In this document: positions 1 through 11,048 of the stretch, piece after piece
Layout: each line of letters begins with the position of its first letter
Numbering within the stretch: the first letter of the stretch is position 1
NCBI RefSeq assembly: GCF_947507565.1
Contig: NC_089176.1
Span: 3,162,001-3,226,000 of the forward strand
Length of the DNA: 64,000 bases
Source: Oscarella lobularis
Taxonomy: Eukaryota; Porifera; Homoscleromorpha; Homosclerophorida; Oscarellidae
Reading direction: 5' to 3'
The notes under the pieces: model-generated
The model's input: the letters and a program-made list of their open reading frames with translations, nothing else
What the model was told of the DNA's origin: nothing
Databases searched by the model: none
Translations under genes and position numbers: made by a program

Positions 1-842
1 GCTAAGGAGGACTCGAATGACTGTAAGTACGCATGTGGAGAAATTAAGTAGAACTTGCTTTTTTATGCAAATCGGTCTGGGCTTGAATCACGAGTTGGAG
101 CTGCTTGCGTGCCTGAAGGACTCCAGGCAAAGGGGTAGGGCCCTCGTCGCTGTACCCGGGAAAGACAGCCAGCTAGACAGATATACAAGTAAAGGAGACA
201 CGTAAGAAAGACGTGTACAATGTTACCTCGACTAGCACGGGCTCAGAAGAGCTCTTTTGATCTGGTGCACGTTTCTAGAGACAGACAGATTTTATACTTG
301 AGAGCTGTACGTAGTCTTTGCCCGTACGTTTGCTGTTGACGGTTTTTCCACCTTTGCTGACTCCATTGCTGCAATTTGAAGAATAATTTATAATTTTGGC
401 TATGTGGATCTAAATATCGTACCCATTTTTGTTGAAAAAACGCTGGCAAAATGACTCATTTCTCTCTCGTCTTTGTCTATCAAGCAATTCTCGATCAATC
501 GAAGACAAAATACTGTAAGATTCGCCGTTTACCGTTTACTGACATTCCTGACATTCCTCTTATTTTCGAGTAAGAGTCGACGACCAGCAGGACGCTGTGG
601 CATTTCAGTTCCTTCTCTAAATTGCTAATTTTTGCGTTCAGCGATTCGATCGAGCCGACTTCGTGTGCTAGACGCAAGGAATGCGATCGTTTCCTTTCTC
701 CGTGCTCCTTCTTACGTCGATGAGCGGCTCGCTTTCGCTCGATTGCATCGCGAAGAGCCGCTCGACGACTTTCCTTCTCTAGTTCTTCGTCGTAGGCCCA
801 AAGAGGACTTGGATCGTGCATCACGGACACATTTGCCCACAA
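1..842 (-). CDS. Hypothetical coiled-coil protein, 5' part (runs off left edge)
   Basis: Not recognised. The proposed start ATG is at 842. The first exon (842 to about 533) encodes a highly charged Glu/Arg/Lys/Ala-rich helix, probably coiled coil, over roughly residues 18-85. Downstream exons that join in one open frame are 368-328, 274-227, 172-55 and 20-1, with introns of 164, 53, 54 and 34 bp bounded by GT and AG. The later exons give a Ser/Pro linker, then a helical stretch with the motif LQARKQLQLVIQAQ, and continue beyond the window. The first donor (about 532) is the least certain junction. The gene is divergent from PGS1, with about 240 bp between start codons, so they probably share a promoter. 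No enzymatic domain is visible; a structural or ciliary coiled-coil role is only a guess. Confidence 0.5.
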
Positions 843-1031
843 CGTAAACCACCGTAACTAGGGAAAGATCAATTGATCACGTGACTACAGATTTAATAAA
901 AATGCGAATCTATTGGTTTTTTGTCAAGATGCGTAGATTATGGAGATCTGAACAAACAATTCTGGATCGATGATAGACATTTCCTCTTTTCCAAGAACGC
1001 AGGATATGTAGTCATACTACAGTACTGTAGC

Positions 1032-1061
1032 CACGTGCTTTGGCACGTGCTCGCGCACGTG
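1032..1061. promoter_or_regulatory. Triple CACGTG (E-box) array upstream of PGS1
   Basis: Three perfect CACGTG palindromes start at 1032, 1044 and 1056, spaced exactly 12 bp apart, ending about 25 bp before the PGS1 start codon. A fourth lies at 878. CACGTG is the core site for bHLH factors of the USF/MYC/TFEB type. The array lies in the short divergent interval between PGS1 and the coiled-coil gene. That it regulates either gene is inferred. Confidence 0.6.
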
Positions 1062-1085
1062 AATACACAAAAGCGACTTGCCTTT

Positions 1086-2969
1086 ATGAAGTTGGCAGCG
1101 CGACGGCTCATTGCAACGAACCTGTTCACCCCTTCGAGATCGTATCCATCCTACCGAACGACCATGACAAACTGCGAATCCCTTCTTGATACAATCACCG
1201 CCCACGGCCCCATCTACCCAGTCGACGCAACGAAGATTCGCGTCCTACGAGATCCATCCGAGTTCTACGACGAACTAAAAGTGCGTGCCTAACGTTCCGA
1301 ATAGGAAGCAGAGAGAGAAAGACCTGTTTTGTAGACGAACATCGCAACGGCGAAACGTCGCATTCTTCTCGCGTCACTCTACCTCGGCACGGGCATCCGC
1401 GAACGCGAACTCGTGCGTCAGAGCGAAATCCGCTCTCAATTTCAATACCCGTCGTCTTTTATAGGTCGACAGCATAGCGCGTCGCCTCGAGGAATCGCCG
1501 ACGACTCGCGTCGACGTTCTACTCGATTGCATTCGCGGTTCGCGCGCCAGCGGCGGCGGCGGAAGCGGCGAAAAGGCGACGATGACGGAGAATTCGCGCA
1601 CCCTACTCGAGCCACTTCTACGTCGCCGCCCCGACCGCGTGACCGTCTCGCTCTATCACACGCCCAACATGCTTCGCATTGTCAAACGGCTTCTGCCTAA
1701 TAAATTCAAGGAGACGCTCGGTCTCCAGCACATGAAGGCGCTCGTTTTCGACGACACGCTTCTTTTAACGGGGTTAGGATTTTTGACGTCATAAATTATT
1801 AATTAAACGGTTTTGATTTGTGACGTCATAATTCTTTTTGTTTGAATTTTTAGCGCCAATTTGAGCGAGGATTATTTTACGAATCGTCAGGATCGATATA
1901 TCGTTGTTTCCGACGCGCCCCGATTGGCCGATTTTTGCGCGAGAATCGTCGACGTCGTCGCCGCTCACTCGTATCGACTTCAGAAGGACGGAACTCTCGC
2001 AATGGATTCTGAAATCGCCGATCCGCTCGCTTTTCTTTCCAAGGACGCATACAGACAGTCGATGAAAGATTCCATATGTGACGTTTTGGAATCGGAAGTG
2101 GCGGCGACGCGCGGCATTCCAAAGACGTCCGACACGTGGATATGTCCTCTCGTGCAGATGGGACTCTACGACCTGCGGCACGATCAGATGGCGACGCGCG
2201 CTCTCCTCGAGGGAACGGATCCCGGTTCGTCGTTGTCGCTTGCAACGGGATATCTGAACCTCACCGATGAATACGTTGATCTTTTGATGAAATCAAAGGC
2301 AGCGTATCGAGTGCTCACGGCTTCGCCACAAGTACCTAATATCAAAAATACAATTATTTTTCTTTTTAGTAGTGACCTTTTAGGCTAATGGGTTTCTTGG
2401 AGCTCGTGGCGCAGCTGGGCACGTTCCTTATGCGTATATACATATTGCAAAGTGGTTTTATGAACAGATTAGTTGTAGCGAAAATTTAGACAGAATATAT
2501 TTGGAAGAGTTTAGTCGTGACAAGTGGACATTCCACGCTAAAGGTTATACATATGATGTACTTTGGTGTTACAGTGGAAACGATTAATCGATTTTAGGCC
2601 TTTGGTACTATTTACCAGGTTCTGCACTGCCTGATATGACGCTAATAGGGTCCTCCAATTTTGGTATACATAGAGGTAGACAGTTGGCATACCTTATGGA
2701 GCAGGATTTTTCTAGGTCATCGGTCCGTCAGTCGAGATCTTGAGATGCAATTTGGAATTGTTACGAAAAACGAGACGCTTCGTGAAAGCCTTGCTAAGGT
2801 GAGTTCCAAAGTTCAGCGAGATGATGTTTTCTATATGTCAATTTTCTAGGAACACCATCATTTGTTTTCATACGCTGAAGTACTTGATTCTAATACCTTT
2901 CAAAGAGATGATAGACGTGTGCACTGGCTTCAGGCTCTAGTAACGAGAGCTATATGGAGTTTTTTATAA
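1086..2969 (+). CDS. PGS1: CDP-diacylglycerol-glycerol-3-phosphate 3-phosphatidyltransferase, mitochondrial
   Basis: PGS1 makes phosphatidylglycerol phosphate from CDP-diacylglycerol and glycerol-3-phosphate in mitochondria, the committed step to cardiolipin. Eight exons join in frame: 1086-1280, 1335-1412, 1465-1772, 1854-2331, 2384-2543, 2598-2663, 2716-2798 and 2850-2969. The protein is a phospholipase-D-superfamily member with both HKD motifs: HMKALVFDD after GLQ, and HAKGLWYYLPGSALPD near the C-terminus. Other hallmarks are YFTNRQDRYIVV, ATGYLNLTDEYVDLL and GSSNFGHRSVSRDLE. The start at 1086 gives an Arg/Ser-rich, acid-poor N-terminus that suits a mitochondrial presequence; the frame is open upstream but without an ATG. 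It converges on the kinase gene, with 276 bp between stop codons. Confidence 0.93.
1784..1828. promoter_or_regulatory. Two CRE-type palindromes in PGS1 intron 3
   Basis: The 81-bp intron (1773-1853) contains two perfect TGACGTCA palindromes, at 1784 and 1821, both followed by TA. This is the CREB/ATF consensus. Function is not shown; the same palindrome recurs at 9037, 10078 and 23899. Confidence 0.35.
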
Positions 2970-3245
2970 TGACTTATTTTACTTGATTTTTTTTTATTGC
3001 GTGCATAAAACCACAGATCGGAGTAGTGCTTTTTACAATTGCTGTATTGACTGTACACATTGATAAAAACATCAGCACTGAATGATGATCCACCGCGTTA
3101 GACGCGGCCAAAAATTGCAAGAACGCTTCACTTCCCTTCTCCCACCTTACCTTCCTCAAGTTTAACTAAGCCAACACAGGTTGAATTTTTGGGAAACAGA
3201 TTTTGCCTACACGTACAAAAACTTATAAATTACAAAATACCCTTG

Positions 3246-6200
3246 TTACGGAAAATTAGTAATAGTTTCGAGAGCGTCTTTAGGACAAGGCCTATCTCTC
3301 CTCAATAGACTACAGCACTTTTTAACAAAACTTTCTAGCACAGAAAGCTTGGGATTTAGAAGAAGAGGAGTGGCACAATCTGCTGATGTTGTAGAAGTTA
3401 GTGAATCCATCTCATCTGGTTCTTTAGGCAGTTTAAAATCGGCGGGAGGTACCCCAAGGCCAAGACAAGCCATTCTCTCAAAGCCCTTTGAATCTAAATC
3501 ACACATTAACTTGACATAATATACTCTCCTTTGACTCCACATTTCCCAGACAATAATTCCCAAGCTGAACATGTCTGCTGATGCATCTACAAGAGATTGA
3601 CGTACAACTTCCGGAGCTAGGTAAGGGACGGAGGTGTGCAATGGAATTTCATTCCAGTTGGGAACTTCCACTATAGGCAAGACTTTCAAATGTCCTTCTT
3701 CTGTTACCTGTGAAACATTAAATTAATGAATCACTTAATTGATCTGAGGAACTTGAGCTTATACCATAACGTCATTAGGATTCAAAGCTAACAAAATCTT
3801 TTTCCTTGAGTGCAGGTAGATCAGAGCCTCCAGTAACTGCTGAACAAACGTTTGAGTTTTCTCAAATCTCTCCAATTCATCAGAACAGGAAAACGAAGAA
3901 GACTCAAAGATCTCTTCCGCGAGTGTCTTATGGCCGTGCCACTCAAACGCGACGCCCACTGATTGATTGAGTTCGTCAGAACTGGATGATAGCAAAGCAG
4001 ATCCAAGAAACTTGAGAACGTGCTCGTGTTTCAACTTTCTAAAAGTAAAGACATTAATGCATTCAGAGTACTAAACATTTAAAGCCGCAGTGCTGTACCT
4101 GCAGAGAAGAATATCTTCCAGCAGATCTGCTGCATTTGACGAAGTAAGTCGTCCTTTCAGTTTGAAACCGCAGCAGCCGTACACTTTTATCGTCTCTTGT
4201 CTTATAACCAAGTCAGAGAAAGTCTTCTCCGACGAAAGAAACGATTCGTCTGAAAGCTCGTTTGCAGCGCTGGTTGAGAGCATGTACATGGCTACATTGT
4301 TTGCCAATGATGTCATTTCTCTAACGCTCTTTCTACTCTCCTCGATGATGCCGCGTTTGTCAACAGTTTTCATTTCCGGTAAATTGTGCTTGAGTGCTAA
4401 TTCAGCTGTATCAAAAATCGCTGTTACAATGTTAAAAACCATTGGGTACAGGACTGTCACTGATGACTGACAGCACTTTTCAGCTAGCTGACGATAAGCG
4501 TTTTCAAATTTTTTCCTGAAACCTAATAGGCCAACAATAAAGTTCATCATAGGAAAAGGAATTTGAAAATTCACGTCTTTGAAAACGACCGAAGCTGCTT
4601 GACCAACGTGAGAATTATTCAAGGATAAGGTCTGCATCAGGTAAATCTCGTTAAATTGGCTGGCCCAAAGTGCTTTGCTCGCCAACCATTGATGAAAGGA
4701 GTCAAATTCAGCTGAATTGATTATAGTTCTGCACAGCCGTAGTCTCATTAACGCATCCAAATTTTTTTCGTCTGCGGCTGTTTGCTCGAGGTCTGTTTTG
4801 CTATTCCAATCACACTCTTTCATTAGAATATTTGACTTCACCAAAGCCGATGCAAGTTCTTCAATCTCTTTCTTTACTTCAAGCGGAAATTTTTTGACGC
4901 TCCAATTACCTTTTCTTTCAAATTCAAGTTTTTTCACTTGGTTTTCCTGACTCCGTTTTGCGTGAGCCAAGTGATGAAAGACGTCACTATTTTGTCCAAA
5001 AATTAAGAGGGACAGTTATCATGTACCACACAACTAAAGTACCTTAGTTTTCTGAGCAGAAAAACTTCAATCCATCTGGGAACGATATTGCTTTTTGCTT
5101 CGCACAGGCAAGACAGCTCTTTCGTCATTTCACGCCTGCATTGAAGGTTAAAACAGGCCTCTATGGCTGAGAATGTCACAAAATTCTCTTTCTGAAAAGC
5201 TGGCCCCAGTGCTGCAATGCCTTCAAAAACAGTCTCAAGAAACTGCTCCTGTTTCTCTAGGGCAGAACAGCTAAGTTTAAACTGGTCCCATTTGTTCAGA
5301 ACAAACAAGACAGCAATAGGAAAAGTGTCAAATGTGGCAGACACAGAATCATACAAACGCTTCGCCTAGATATATCTCACTTGAAAGTACGCAGCAAAGG
5401 CAAGGCTCACTTGCTCACCTGTTCAATCACGTCTTTGGAAGGCGATGTGTCAAGGACAAAGATGAAACCACTAACAGACGGTTCAACAGCAACATATCCC
5501 AGTGGATTGGGAGCATCAACCAGTCTAATGTGCTGCACGGGTAAATCAGAACGTGAAAAGTCACTCATACACCCGACGTTTGTTTACCTTTAGAGTAAAA
5601 GAAGGCCAGAAAATGATTACTTTGTATTCGTTGGGATCCCGCTGTCGTCTTGCCGCCCGGGAAGATTGATGCCCGCCGCCGCCGGAAATATCTTTGAGAC
5701 ATTGTCTAAGAACGTCAACAGCATCGCCGTCTTGAAGACTCTTGTCCTTTTTAACAACTTCTCGCCCCTCGACATTCACTACAACCTTAAAGCGTTTCTC
5801 TTCTCCGTAAACAATTTCACAAGCCGGAGCCGACGAGCCAACGTCCCTTGACAAAATTTCCTCTCCAAGCAGACAATTTAGAGTAGTCGTTACACCAGCA
5901 GAGCCGCAGCCTAGTTAATGCAACATTATTCTTCTAAAGTTACTGCCTAATAACGACTGATCTACCTAAAATCATAACCGTCGGTATTTGCTCAGTTACG
6001 TCTTTAACCAGCTGATCAAAATCTTCAATAGCTTCATTTTCTATTTCTTGTAAATCGTAATTGTTCATAGCTGATTGTTTTGCTTCTTTCATAAGAGCAA
6101 CGAAGTCGCTTCGTTTCTTCCCAATATGAAGAATACAAGTTTCAACTTTGGAGGCAATCTTTGCAGACAAGACTTCTCAGAATGAGAATCTTGGAATTCA

Positions 6201-8994
6201 CATTTTCTTACTTTGTCAAGGGGACAACAGGAGCTGACTTGCCTTTTCATGATACACTCCTCTACAAATTTTCGAAGGCTACTCTCATCCTTGACGTCGT
6301 GAAAACCAGGCTCGCTGCTAAAACCGTGAGTTTGACAGACTTGACTCAGTTCACCCCATCGCATTTTGGGAAGATCACTGAGCAAGGGAAAAGATATTTC
6401 CGACCTCTCCTCAATCTGAGCGGAAGTGAACAATAAGCAGACAAAGTGCACCTAAAGGTCAAATTTACGGAAGGGAGCGAAGATTGAAGAAGCGATGAAT
6501 TAGAGGAATGAGAGGCAATAGCATCTGCATCAAAAGAGGACTCCAGTGGCACGGAAAGTCTTCTTAGATTCCCTAAAGACTAAAGTGAGCTTGAAGACTT
6601 ATCGTCTACTATGCCTATTATACTTTGCCCAGATGCAGCACAAGTAGGAGTAGATGGTTCACTTTTTGCAAGGCAAGGAGCGGGAAAACGCTTTTCAGCT
6701 GTACGAAGCTTTTTAGTATAAATGGATTCCACGTTTGATTTACTCCTACCTGAAGGATGATAACCTGACGTCTCTTCTTCAAAAGAAAGACTAGTGTGCA
6801 CATCATCTGCACCACAAAAGCGTGCAGCTGACGTGATTCCTTCAGCGAAAGAGTCTTCTTCGACCTCATGTAAAGATTCCTCTACTACCCATAAAAGAAA
6901 ATCTCACATGCGCTGCTCACCTCAAACACCAATCCATCACTGTTTTCTGATTCTGCTGAACTTGTAGGATCATGGGGCCCTTAATTTGACAGTTAGGTGA
7001 TTCAATAAACACCGTTTTAGGAAGAACTAATTCTCACCTGAAGACCATCGAAAGAAAGATTTCATTTCATTTTCACTATACCCTGCAATCAATGTGGCAG
7101 CTAGGAGCAAGAGTAGAAACCACACCAATCTAACCAGACAAAGGTGGCAAACTTCGGCTTTTAACAACAGCCGCTGCTCTTGCTGTTTCAGCTCTATTGA
7201 ATGTTGATACGTGATCTGGGGCTAAAAAACAATCAGACAAGCCCAATTGCTTGAAAGAAGAGATACTTACTTGAAGAAACCCGGAGAGGCATTCGCTTAG
7301 AATGCTGAAGATAGGGTGCTAAACGATCAAAACAAAACATGATAGATTTGCTGCGTCAGAGAAAACTAAAAACCTGTGCTTCTTGATACATCTCCCAACT
7401 CAAATTTTCTTGACTCTTCTTTGTCTGCCTCTACTGAGGTGACAATAGTTGAGAAAATTCCTTGCAGTTCAATCAAGGCCTCTACATGCAAAAAAACAGC
7501 TTGAAGCAAGTCAAAGAGCCATTGAAACGCACCTCCAAAAGTTGGCCTTTTAAAAAAGGACTTCCCAGCACATCGTCGCAAAAGACTATCATAACTGTCA
7601 TTATGTGAAGACGCTGGAAGAAGTATGTTCTCTTTAATTCGATAACGGACCACATCATCCAGATCTACACGTAGAACGTCTAGCGCAATTCAGAAAACAT
7701 CTTTCTGCAACCTGAAGAAGGTTCTTTTCGTTCTCTCAATTCATAAAGAATAATTCCAAAACTGTAATAAATAAAGATTAATTGTTTGAGCCAAGAACTG
7801 TCAATAAAAGTCTTTCTGACCTGTACACGTCAAGTTTGACGGCCTTTTCCGGATGATTGGTAACAATTTCTATCAAATCAAAGCCATCTTCATTTAGTCT
7901 TTCTGGAGCCATGTACAGGGTGGTGCCCGCTGCCGACTTCCTTCTGGATTGGGCATGACGTGTCGTAACCCGATGAGTTAGCGCCAGACCAAAATCAGTA
8001 ATCTAATCTCAAAAGAAAGCTCTCCAGCAATGCTACAAGAATCGGTACACCCACTTGCCTTGCACTGGTATTCACCTGGTATCCCTTTATTGACTAATAT
8101 ATTTTTAGGCTTCAAATCGAGATGGTGTACGGGTGGACTGAGCGAGTATAGGTAGTCCATGCCCGTAGCAATGTCTAGAGCCATGCTCAAGCGCACGCGC
8201 CATGACTCCACATCTCGATTTTGCGGATCGTCGTGGAGTAAACTATGAAGATCCCCACCTTCGACAAATTCCAACAGCAAGATGCCGCGCTTTTGCTCAG
8301 TGCACACGCCAACAAGGCGAACGATATTAGGATGATCATCTTTGAATGACGAGAGAATTTTTGCCTCTCGCTCAAACTGACGGAAGTCCCTACACAAAGC
8401 CGCGTTGGGAAGAAAAGGTATGGGCGACTATCAAATCCTTTCTCTACAGAGTAGGCGTCGTACAGTACTCACTTATCAGGCAGGCGCTGGCCTTGGAGAA
8501 ACACCTTCGCAGCGACAATACGGCCCGAATGAGCCATCATAGCTCGAAATATTTCCGCTGAGCCCCCGCTTCCGATGTAGTCTTTTTCGTCGTCGTAGTG
8601 AAAATCGCTCGCTGGAAACAATTTTGACTCTAGAGAACGTCAAAATAGTTTAATGTGAACGCATTCCACGCTCAATGAGCTGCTCGCCTGCTTGTGCTGC
8701 GGGCAGCTTTTCCGGCTTGCGCGGAGGCATGTAGCGCTTGGCGATCCACGCCAGTTTCTCCGATTTCTGAAGAAGTATTCGAAAGCGATCGTAGGCGCGA
8801 TCGCCCTTTGCCGGCAGTATCTCTTGTAGAAGACGAGCGGCTCGATCCATGAAAGATCTTTCGCGAAGTTCGTCAAATTCGCTCTGCGTGATGAGCGTCT
8901 CTTTTAGCAGCTGGTCCAAAATGTGTAAAGAGGATTCTTCGGCTAGAGCGTTCCTTAGCGCGTCAAAATGGCGAAGCAGTAGTTCCTTCCACAT
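3246..8994 (-). CDS. CARD - protein kinase - dynamin-like GTPase - pseudokinase protein (copy A)
   Basis: Read from 8994 leftwards. Residues 1-~110 form a CARD-like six-helix domain (8994 to ~8665). The kinase domain (~8629-7500) has a glycine loop (GSGGSAE), VAAK lysine, catalytic loop HLDLKPKN (HRD changed to HLD), DFGLA and APE. A Ser/Glu-rich linker follows (~7370-6560). A dynamin-type GTPase-like domain (~6420-5000) comes next: its P-loop position reads GCGSAGVTT, lacking the Lys, while the G4 motif NKWD is kept. A ~300-residue helical region (4970-4071) leads to a C-terminal kinase fold (~4150-3246) whose catalytic loop reads LALNPNDVM, with no HRD or DFG, so probably a pseudokinase. 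The GTPase-plus-kinase order recalls DSTYK (RIPK5). The linker exons are not fully resolved, so two adjacent genes remain possible. The conserved order in copy B favours one gene. Probable immune or cell-death signalling scaffold. Confidence 0.7.
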
Positions 8995-9302
8995 TCTCTA
9001 GTATTTGGCTGCGCACTGTGCGCAGGCGTGGAAAGATGACGTCACGAATAATTTATTTTCACAGTCCGGTCTTGAAAATTGGTCACTGTAGGCACAGATC
9101 CAAACTGAAGCTGATAAATCGTCTAGCTAACTCGTCACTGACTAGCAGATTAGGAACAAAATCAACGGCATGGAAAACGTCCGAGTCATAATTATAACAT
9201 AATCCTTTCTGACTGCACAGCTCAGTAAATCTATTAGGCTAACGTGACTAACCGCCGGTAAATAAATGAAGTGAGGAGTGGACACCAAAATTTGCTGCAC
9301 AC
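8995..9302. other. Intergenic; left edge of the duplicated block
   Basis: No gene seen. A CRE palindrome TGACGTCA lies at 9037 upstream of the CARD-kinase start. From 9076 to about 9150 the sequence is nearly identical to 22903-22978, marking the left limit of the recent duplication; 9155-9340 has no close match at the second copy. Confidence 0.6.
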
Positions 9303-10480
9303 TCATGCAGAAGTCCATATACTAACCATGATGCCGTGATGATAAAGTTCTATTGATGCCAAGGTTCTTTCTTTGCTCTCTTCATAAGAAAACAGAGGCC
9401 GGTATTGAAGAAGCGTTTCAGCTCTTTTTCTGCAAAACGTGTGACTATTAACAAACCCCGTGTCAATCATACTCCGCTTGAAAGAGGGCGAAGTCCGAAG
9501 ACTTACTAAAGGACTCGACACGCAGAGGAATTCCAATTGGCAAATATTGATAACCCAAACGAGTTATAATGGGCTCAAAAAACTCGACCGACGAAAGTGG
9601 AGTATCATCAGTGATAAAAAACGCTTTGCCGCCGCTTGTGTCTCCACCGCGCAACAGCGCGCGCATCGCGCACAAGTGAGCCCAAGCGACATTGCCAACG
9701 TACGTAAACTGCAAGACATTATGCACATTGGATATTCGCATCATGAACCGTCCGAACAGGGCGGACGACTCAATGACTCGTATCATGCGACTATCGCCCT
9801 CGCCGTAAACCGTGGTGAAGCGAAGTGCTATTGTGGTTAATCGATCGCTGTTCGAGCGTAGAACGATTTTTTCTGCTCTCTGTTTCGTTATGCCGTATAT
9901 CCCTTCATTGAGATCGCTTTCTCTCGGATAGCAATTGTCCGTTTCTTCCATGTCGAATGCATCCTTTCGAGTTGTAACCGCCCCCCGCCGAGCTCGAATA
10001 GATGAGGCAGCGCACCGACTCTTCCTCGGTGCAGCATTCTAGAAATACTATTTATCCGACTAACCGTTACCACCAGGTGACGTCATCATCATCGTGACGT
10101 TTCTCCACCTACACTAACCAACGACGTTTCGTGTGCCGTCTACGTTGACCGTGCCGTAGCGACTCCATTCCTCAGCTTCCGTCGCCGACGTGTGATTGGG
10201 AAGCTGTGAAGCGCAGTGAATGACCACTTGCGTGCCCTTCACGGCTCTTTGAACCGTTTCTCGATCGGTGACGTCGCCGACGACGCGTTCGACGACGATC
10301 GGCGAGAAATTGGAGTCGAATTTTCGCTCGGCGGGATAGGAGAGATCCAAAAGTCGGACGCGACATAGCTCGCTTGGTTCACACTCGTCGATTATCGTTT
10401 TCAACACGCGACTACCGAGAAAACCTCCGCCGCCCGTCAGCAGAAGAGAAACCATAGTGGCGCATGCGCTTGTTTGGAGG
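9076..10480. repeat. Duplicated segment, copy 1 (3beta-HSD region)
   Basis: Nearly identical to 22903-24305 apart from a divergent stretch at 9155-9340, a 44-bp deletion, a 1-bp insertion and scattered substitutions. Both copies lie directly upstream of a CARD-kinase gene of the same orientation, although the two kinase genes themselves are far more diverged. Confidence 0.8.
9303..10455 (-). pseudogene. 3beta-hydroxysteroid dehydrogenase/isomerase-like, frameshifted copy 1
   Basis: This is the damaged twin of the intact gene at 23092-24275. Exon 1 (10455 to about 10119) is intact and encodes the NAD-binding Rossmann start TGGGGFLGSRVL. In exon 2, a 1-bp insertion in a C-rich run near 9980 breaks the frame. 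A 44-bp deletion near 9515 removes most of the hydrophobic C-terminal segment and shifts the frame again; GAC flanks the deletion. The segment between the lesions stays open and keeps the YGITKQRAEK active-site motif. The C-terminal end also diverges after LASIE. A truncated product is conceivable, but both lesions point to loss of function. Confidence 0.8.
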
Positions 10481-10540
10481 GTTCAACCATCTATGGTTCG
10501 TGCTTTAATTCACTGGCTCCGTTAATTGAAAAATAGTTTT

Positions 10541-11048
10541 TCAAACCTTCCTTTTCGGAGCAATTGTTCCCTTTCGAAATCCTTTAGTCTCGTTGGCTTC
10601 TTCTCGTCGGCACCTGTTACCTGATTAAAATTATTTAATTAATTAATTAATTAAAATTGCACGAACCTTCGTCCTCGATCTCCTCGCCCGTACAACTTGA
10701 AACAAATGATTGCGCTGCATCCAACGATCGTTTTCTGCCTGAAACCGTGTGTATCGTCGTCTTCTGACTCCGACGAACTCGACGTTCTTCTTCGCCCACT
10801 TCGAAATCGAGCTTCTTTCTCTTTTCCTAGGACAAAATGAAGCTTTTTGACGTCGGCTAAGCTCCTCTTTCTTCGTATTTCTTCGTATTTTCTTTGCGTG
10901 GCGACGTCGCGGACATCTTTGATCGACGTGCGCTACCAATTCGCCGCCGCGCGCTTGATTTCACGTCATTCTCTGTAATTATTCACTCGTCGGAGTCGTT
11001 CTCTCGTTTTTCGAGCTTCGCGTAGACCATGAGGTTCTTCTCCGCCAT
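10541..11048 (-). CDS. Small hypothetical charged protein, unique to block copy 1
   Basis: Not recognised. A likely last exon (10620-10541) encodes a basic tail ending GTIAPKRKV. It joins through an AT-rich intron (10621-10666, TTAATTAA repeats) to an exon ending at 10667 that encodes a Lys/Arg/Glu-rich stretch with SGRKRSLDAAQSFVSS. The proposed start at 11048 gives MAEKNLMVYAKLEKRENDSD. The junction between this first segment and the middle exon (near 10830) is unresolved. The composition resembles a nuclear or nucleolar protein. It lies within the 1.7 kb present only in copy 1. Confidence 0.4.

Noticed and set aside
7083-7137. A hydrophobic stretch that could be a transmembrane helix between the kinase and GTPase parts of CARD-kinase copy A.
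   Set aside because: It begins GTTAGATTGG and ends TTGATTGCAG, a normal 52-bp intron. Following the frame from the kinase C-lobe, the Ser-rich reading on both sides joins cleanly across it, so the hydrophobic reading is probably intronic.
9340-9540. A separate small gene in the C-terminal part of the HSD copy 1 region.
   Set aside because: It aligns with the C-terminal end of the intact HSD gene at 23092-24275; it is open only because the frameshift separated it.
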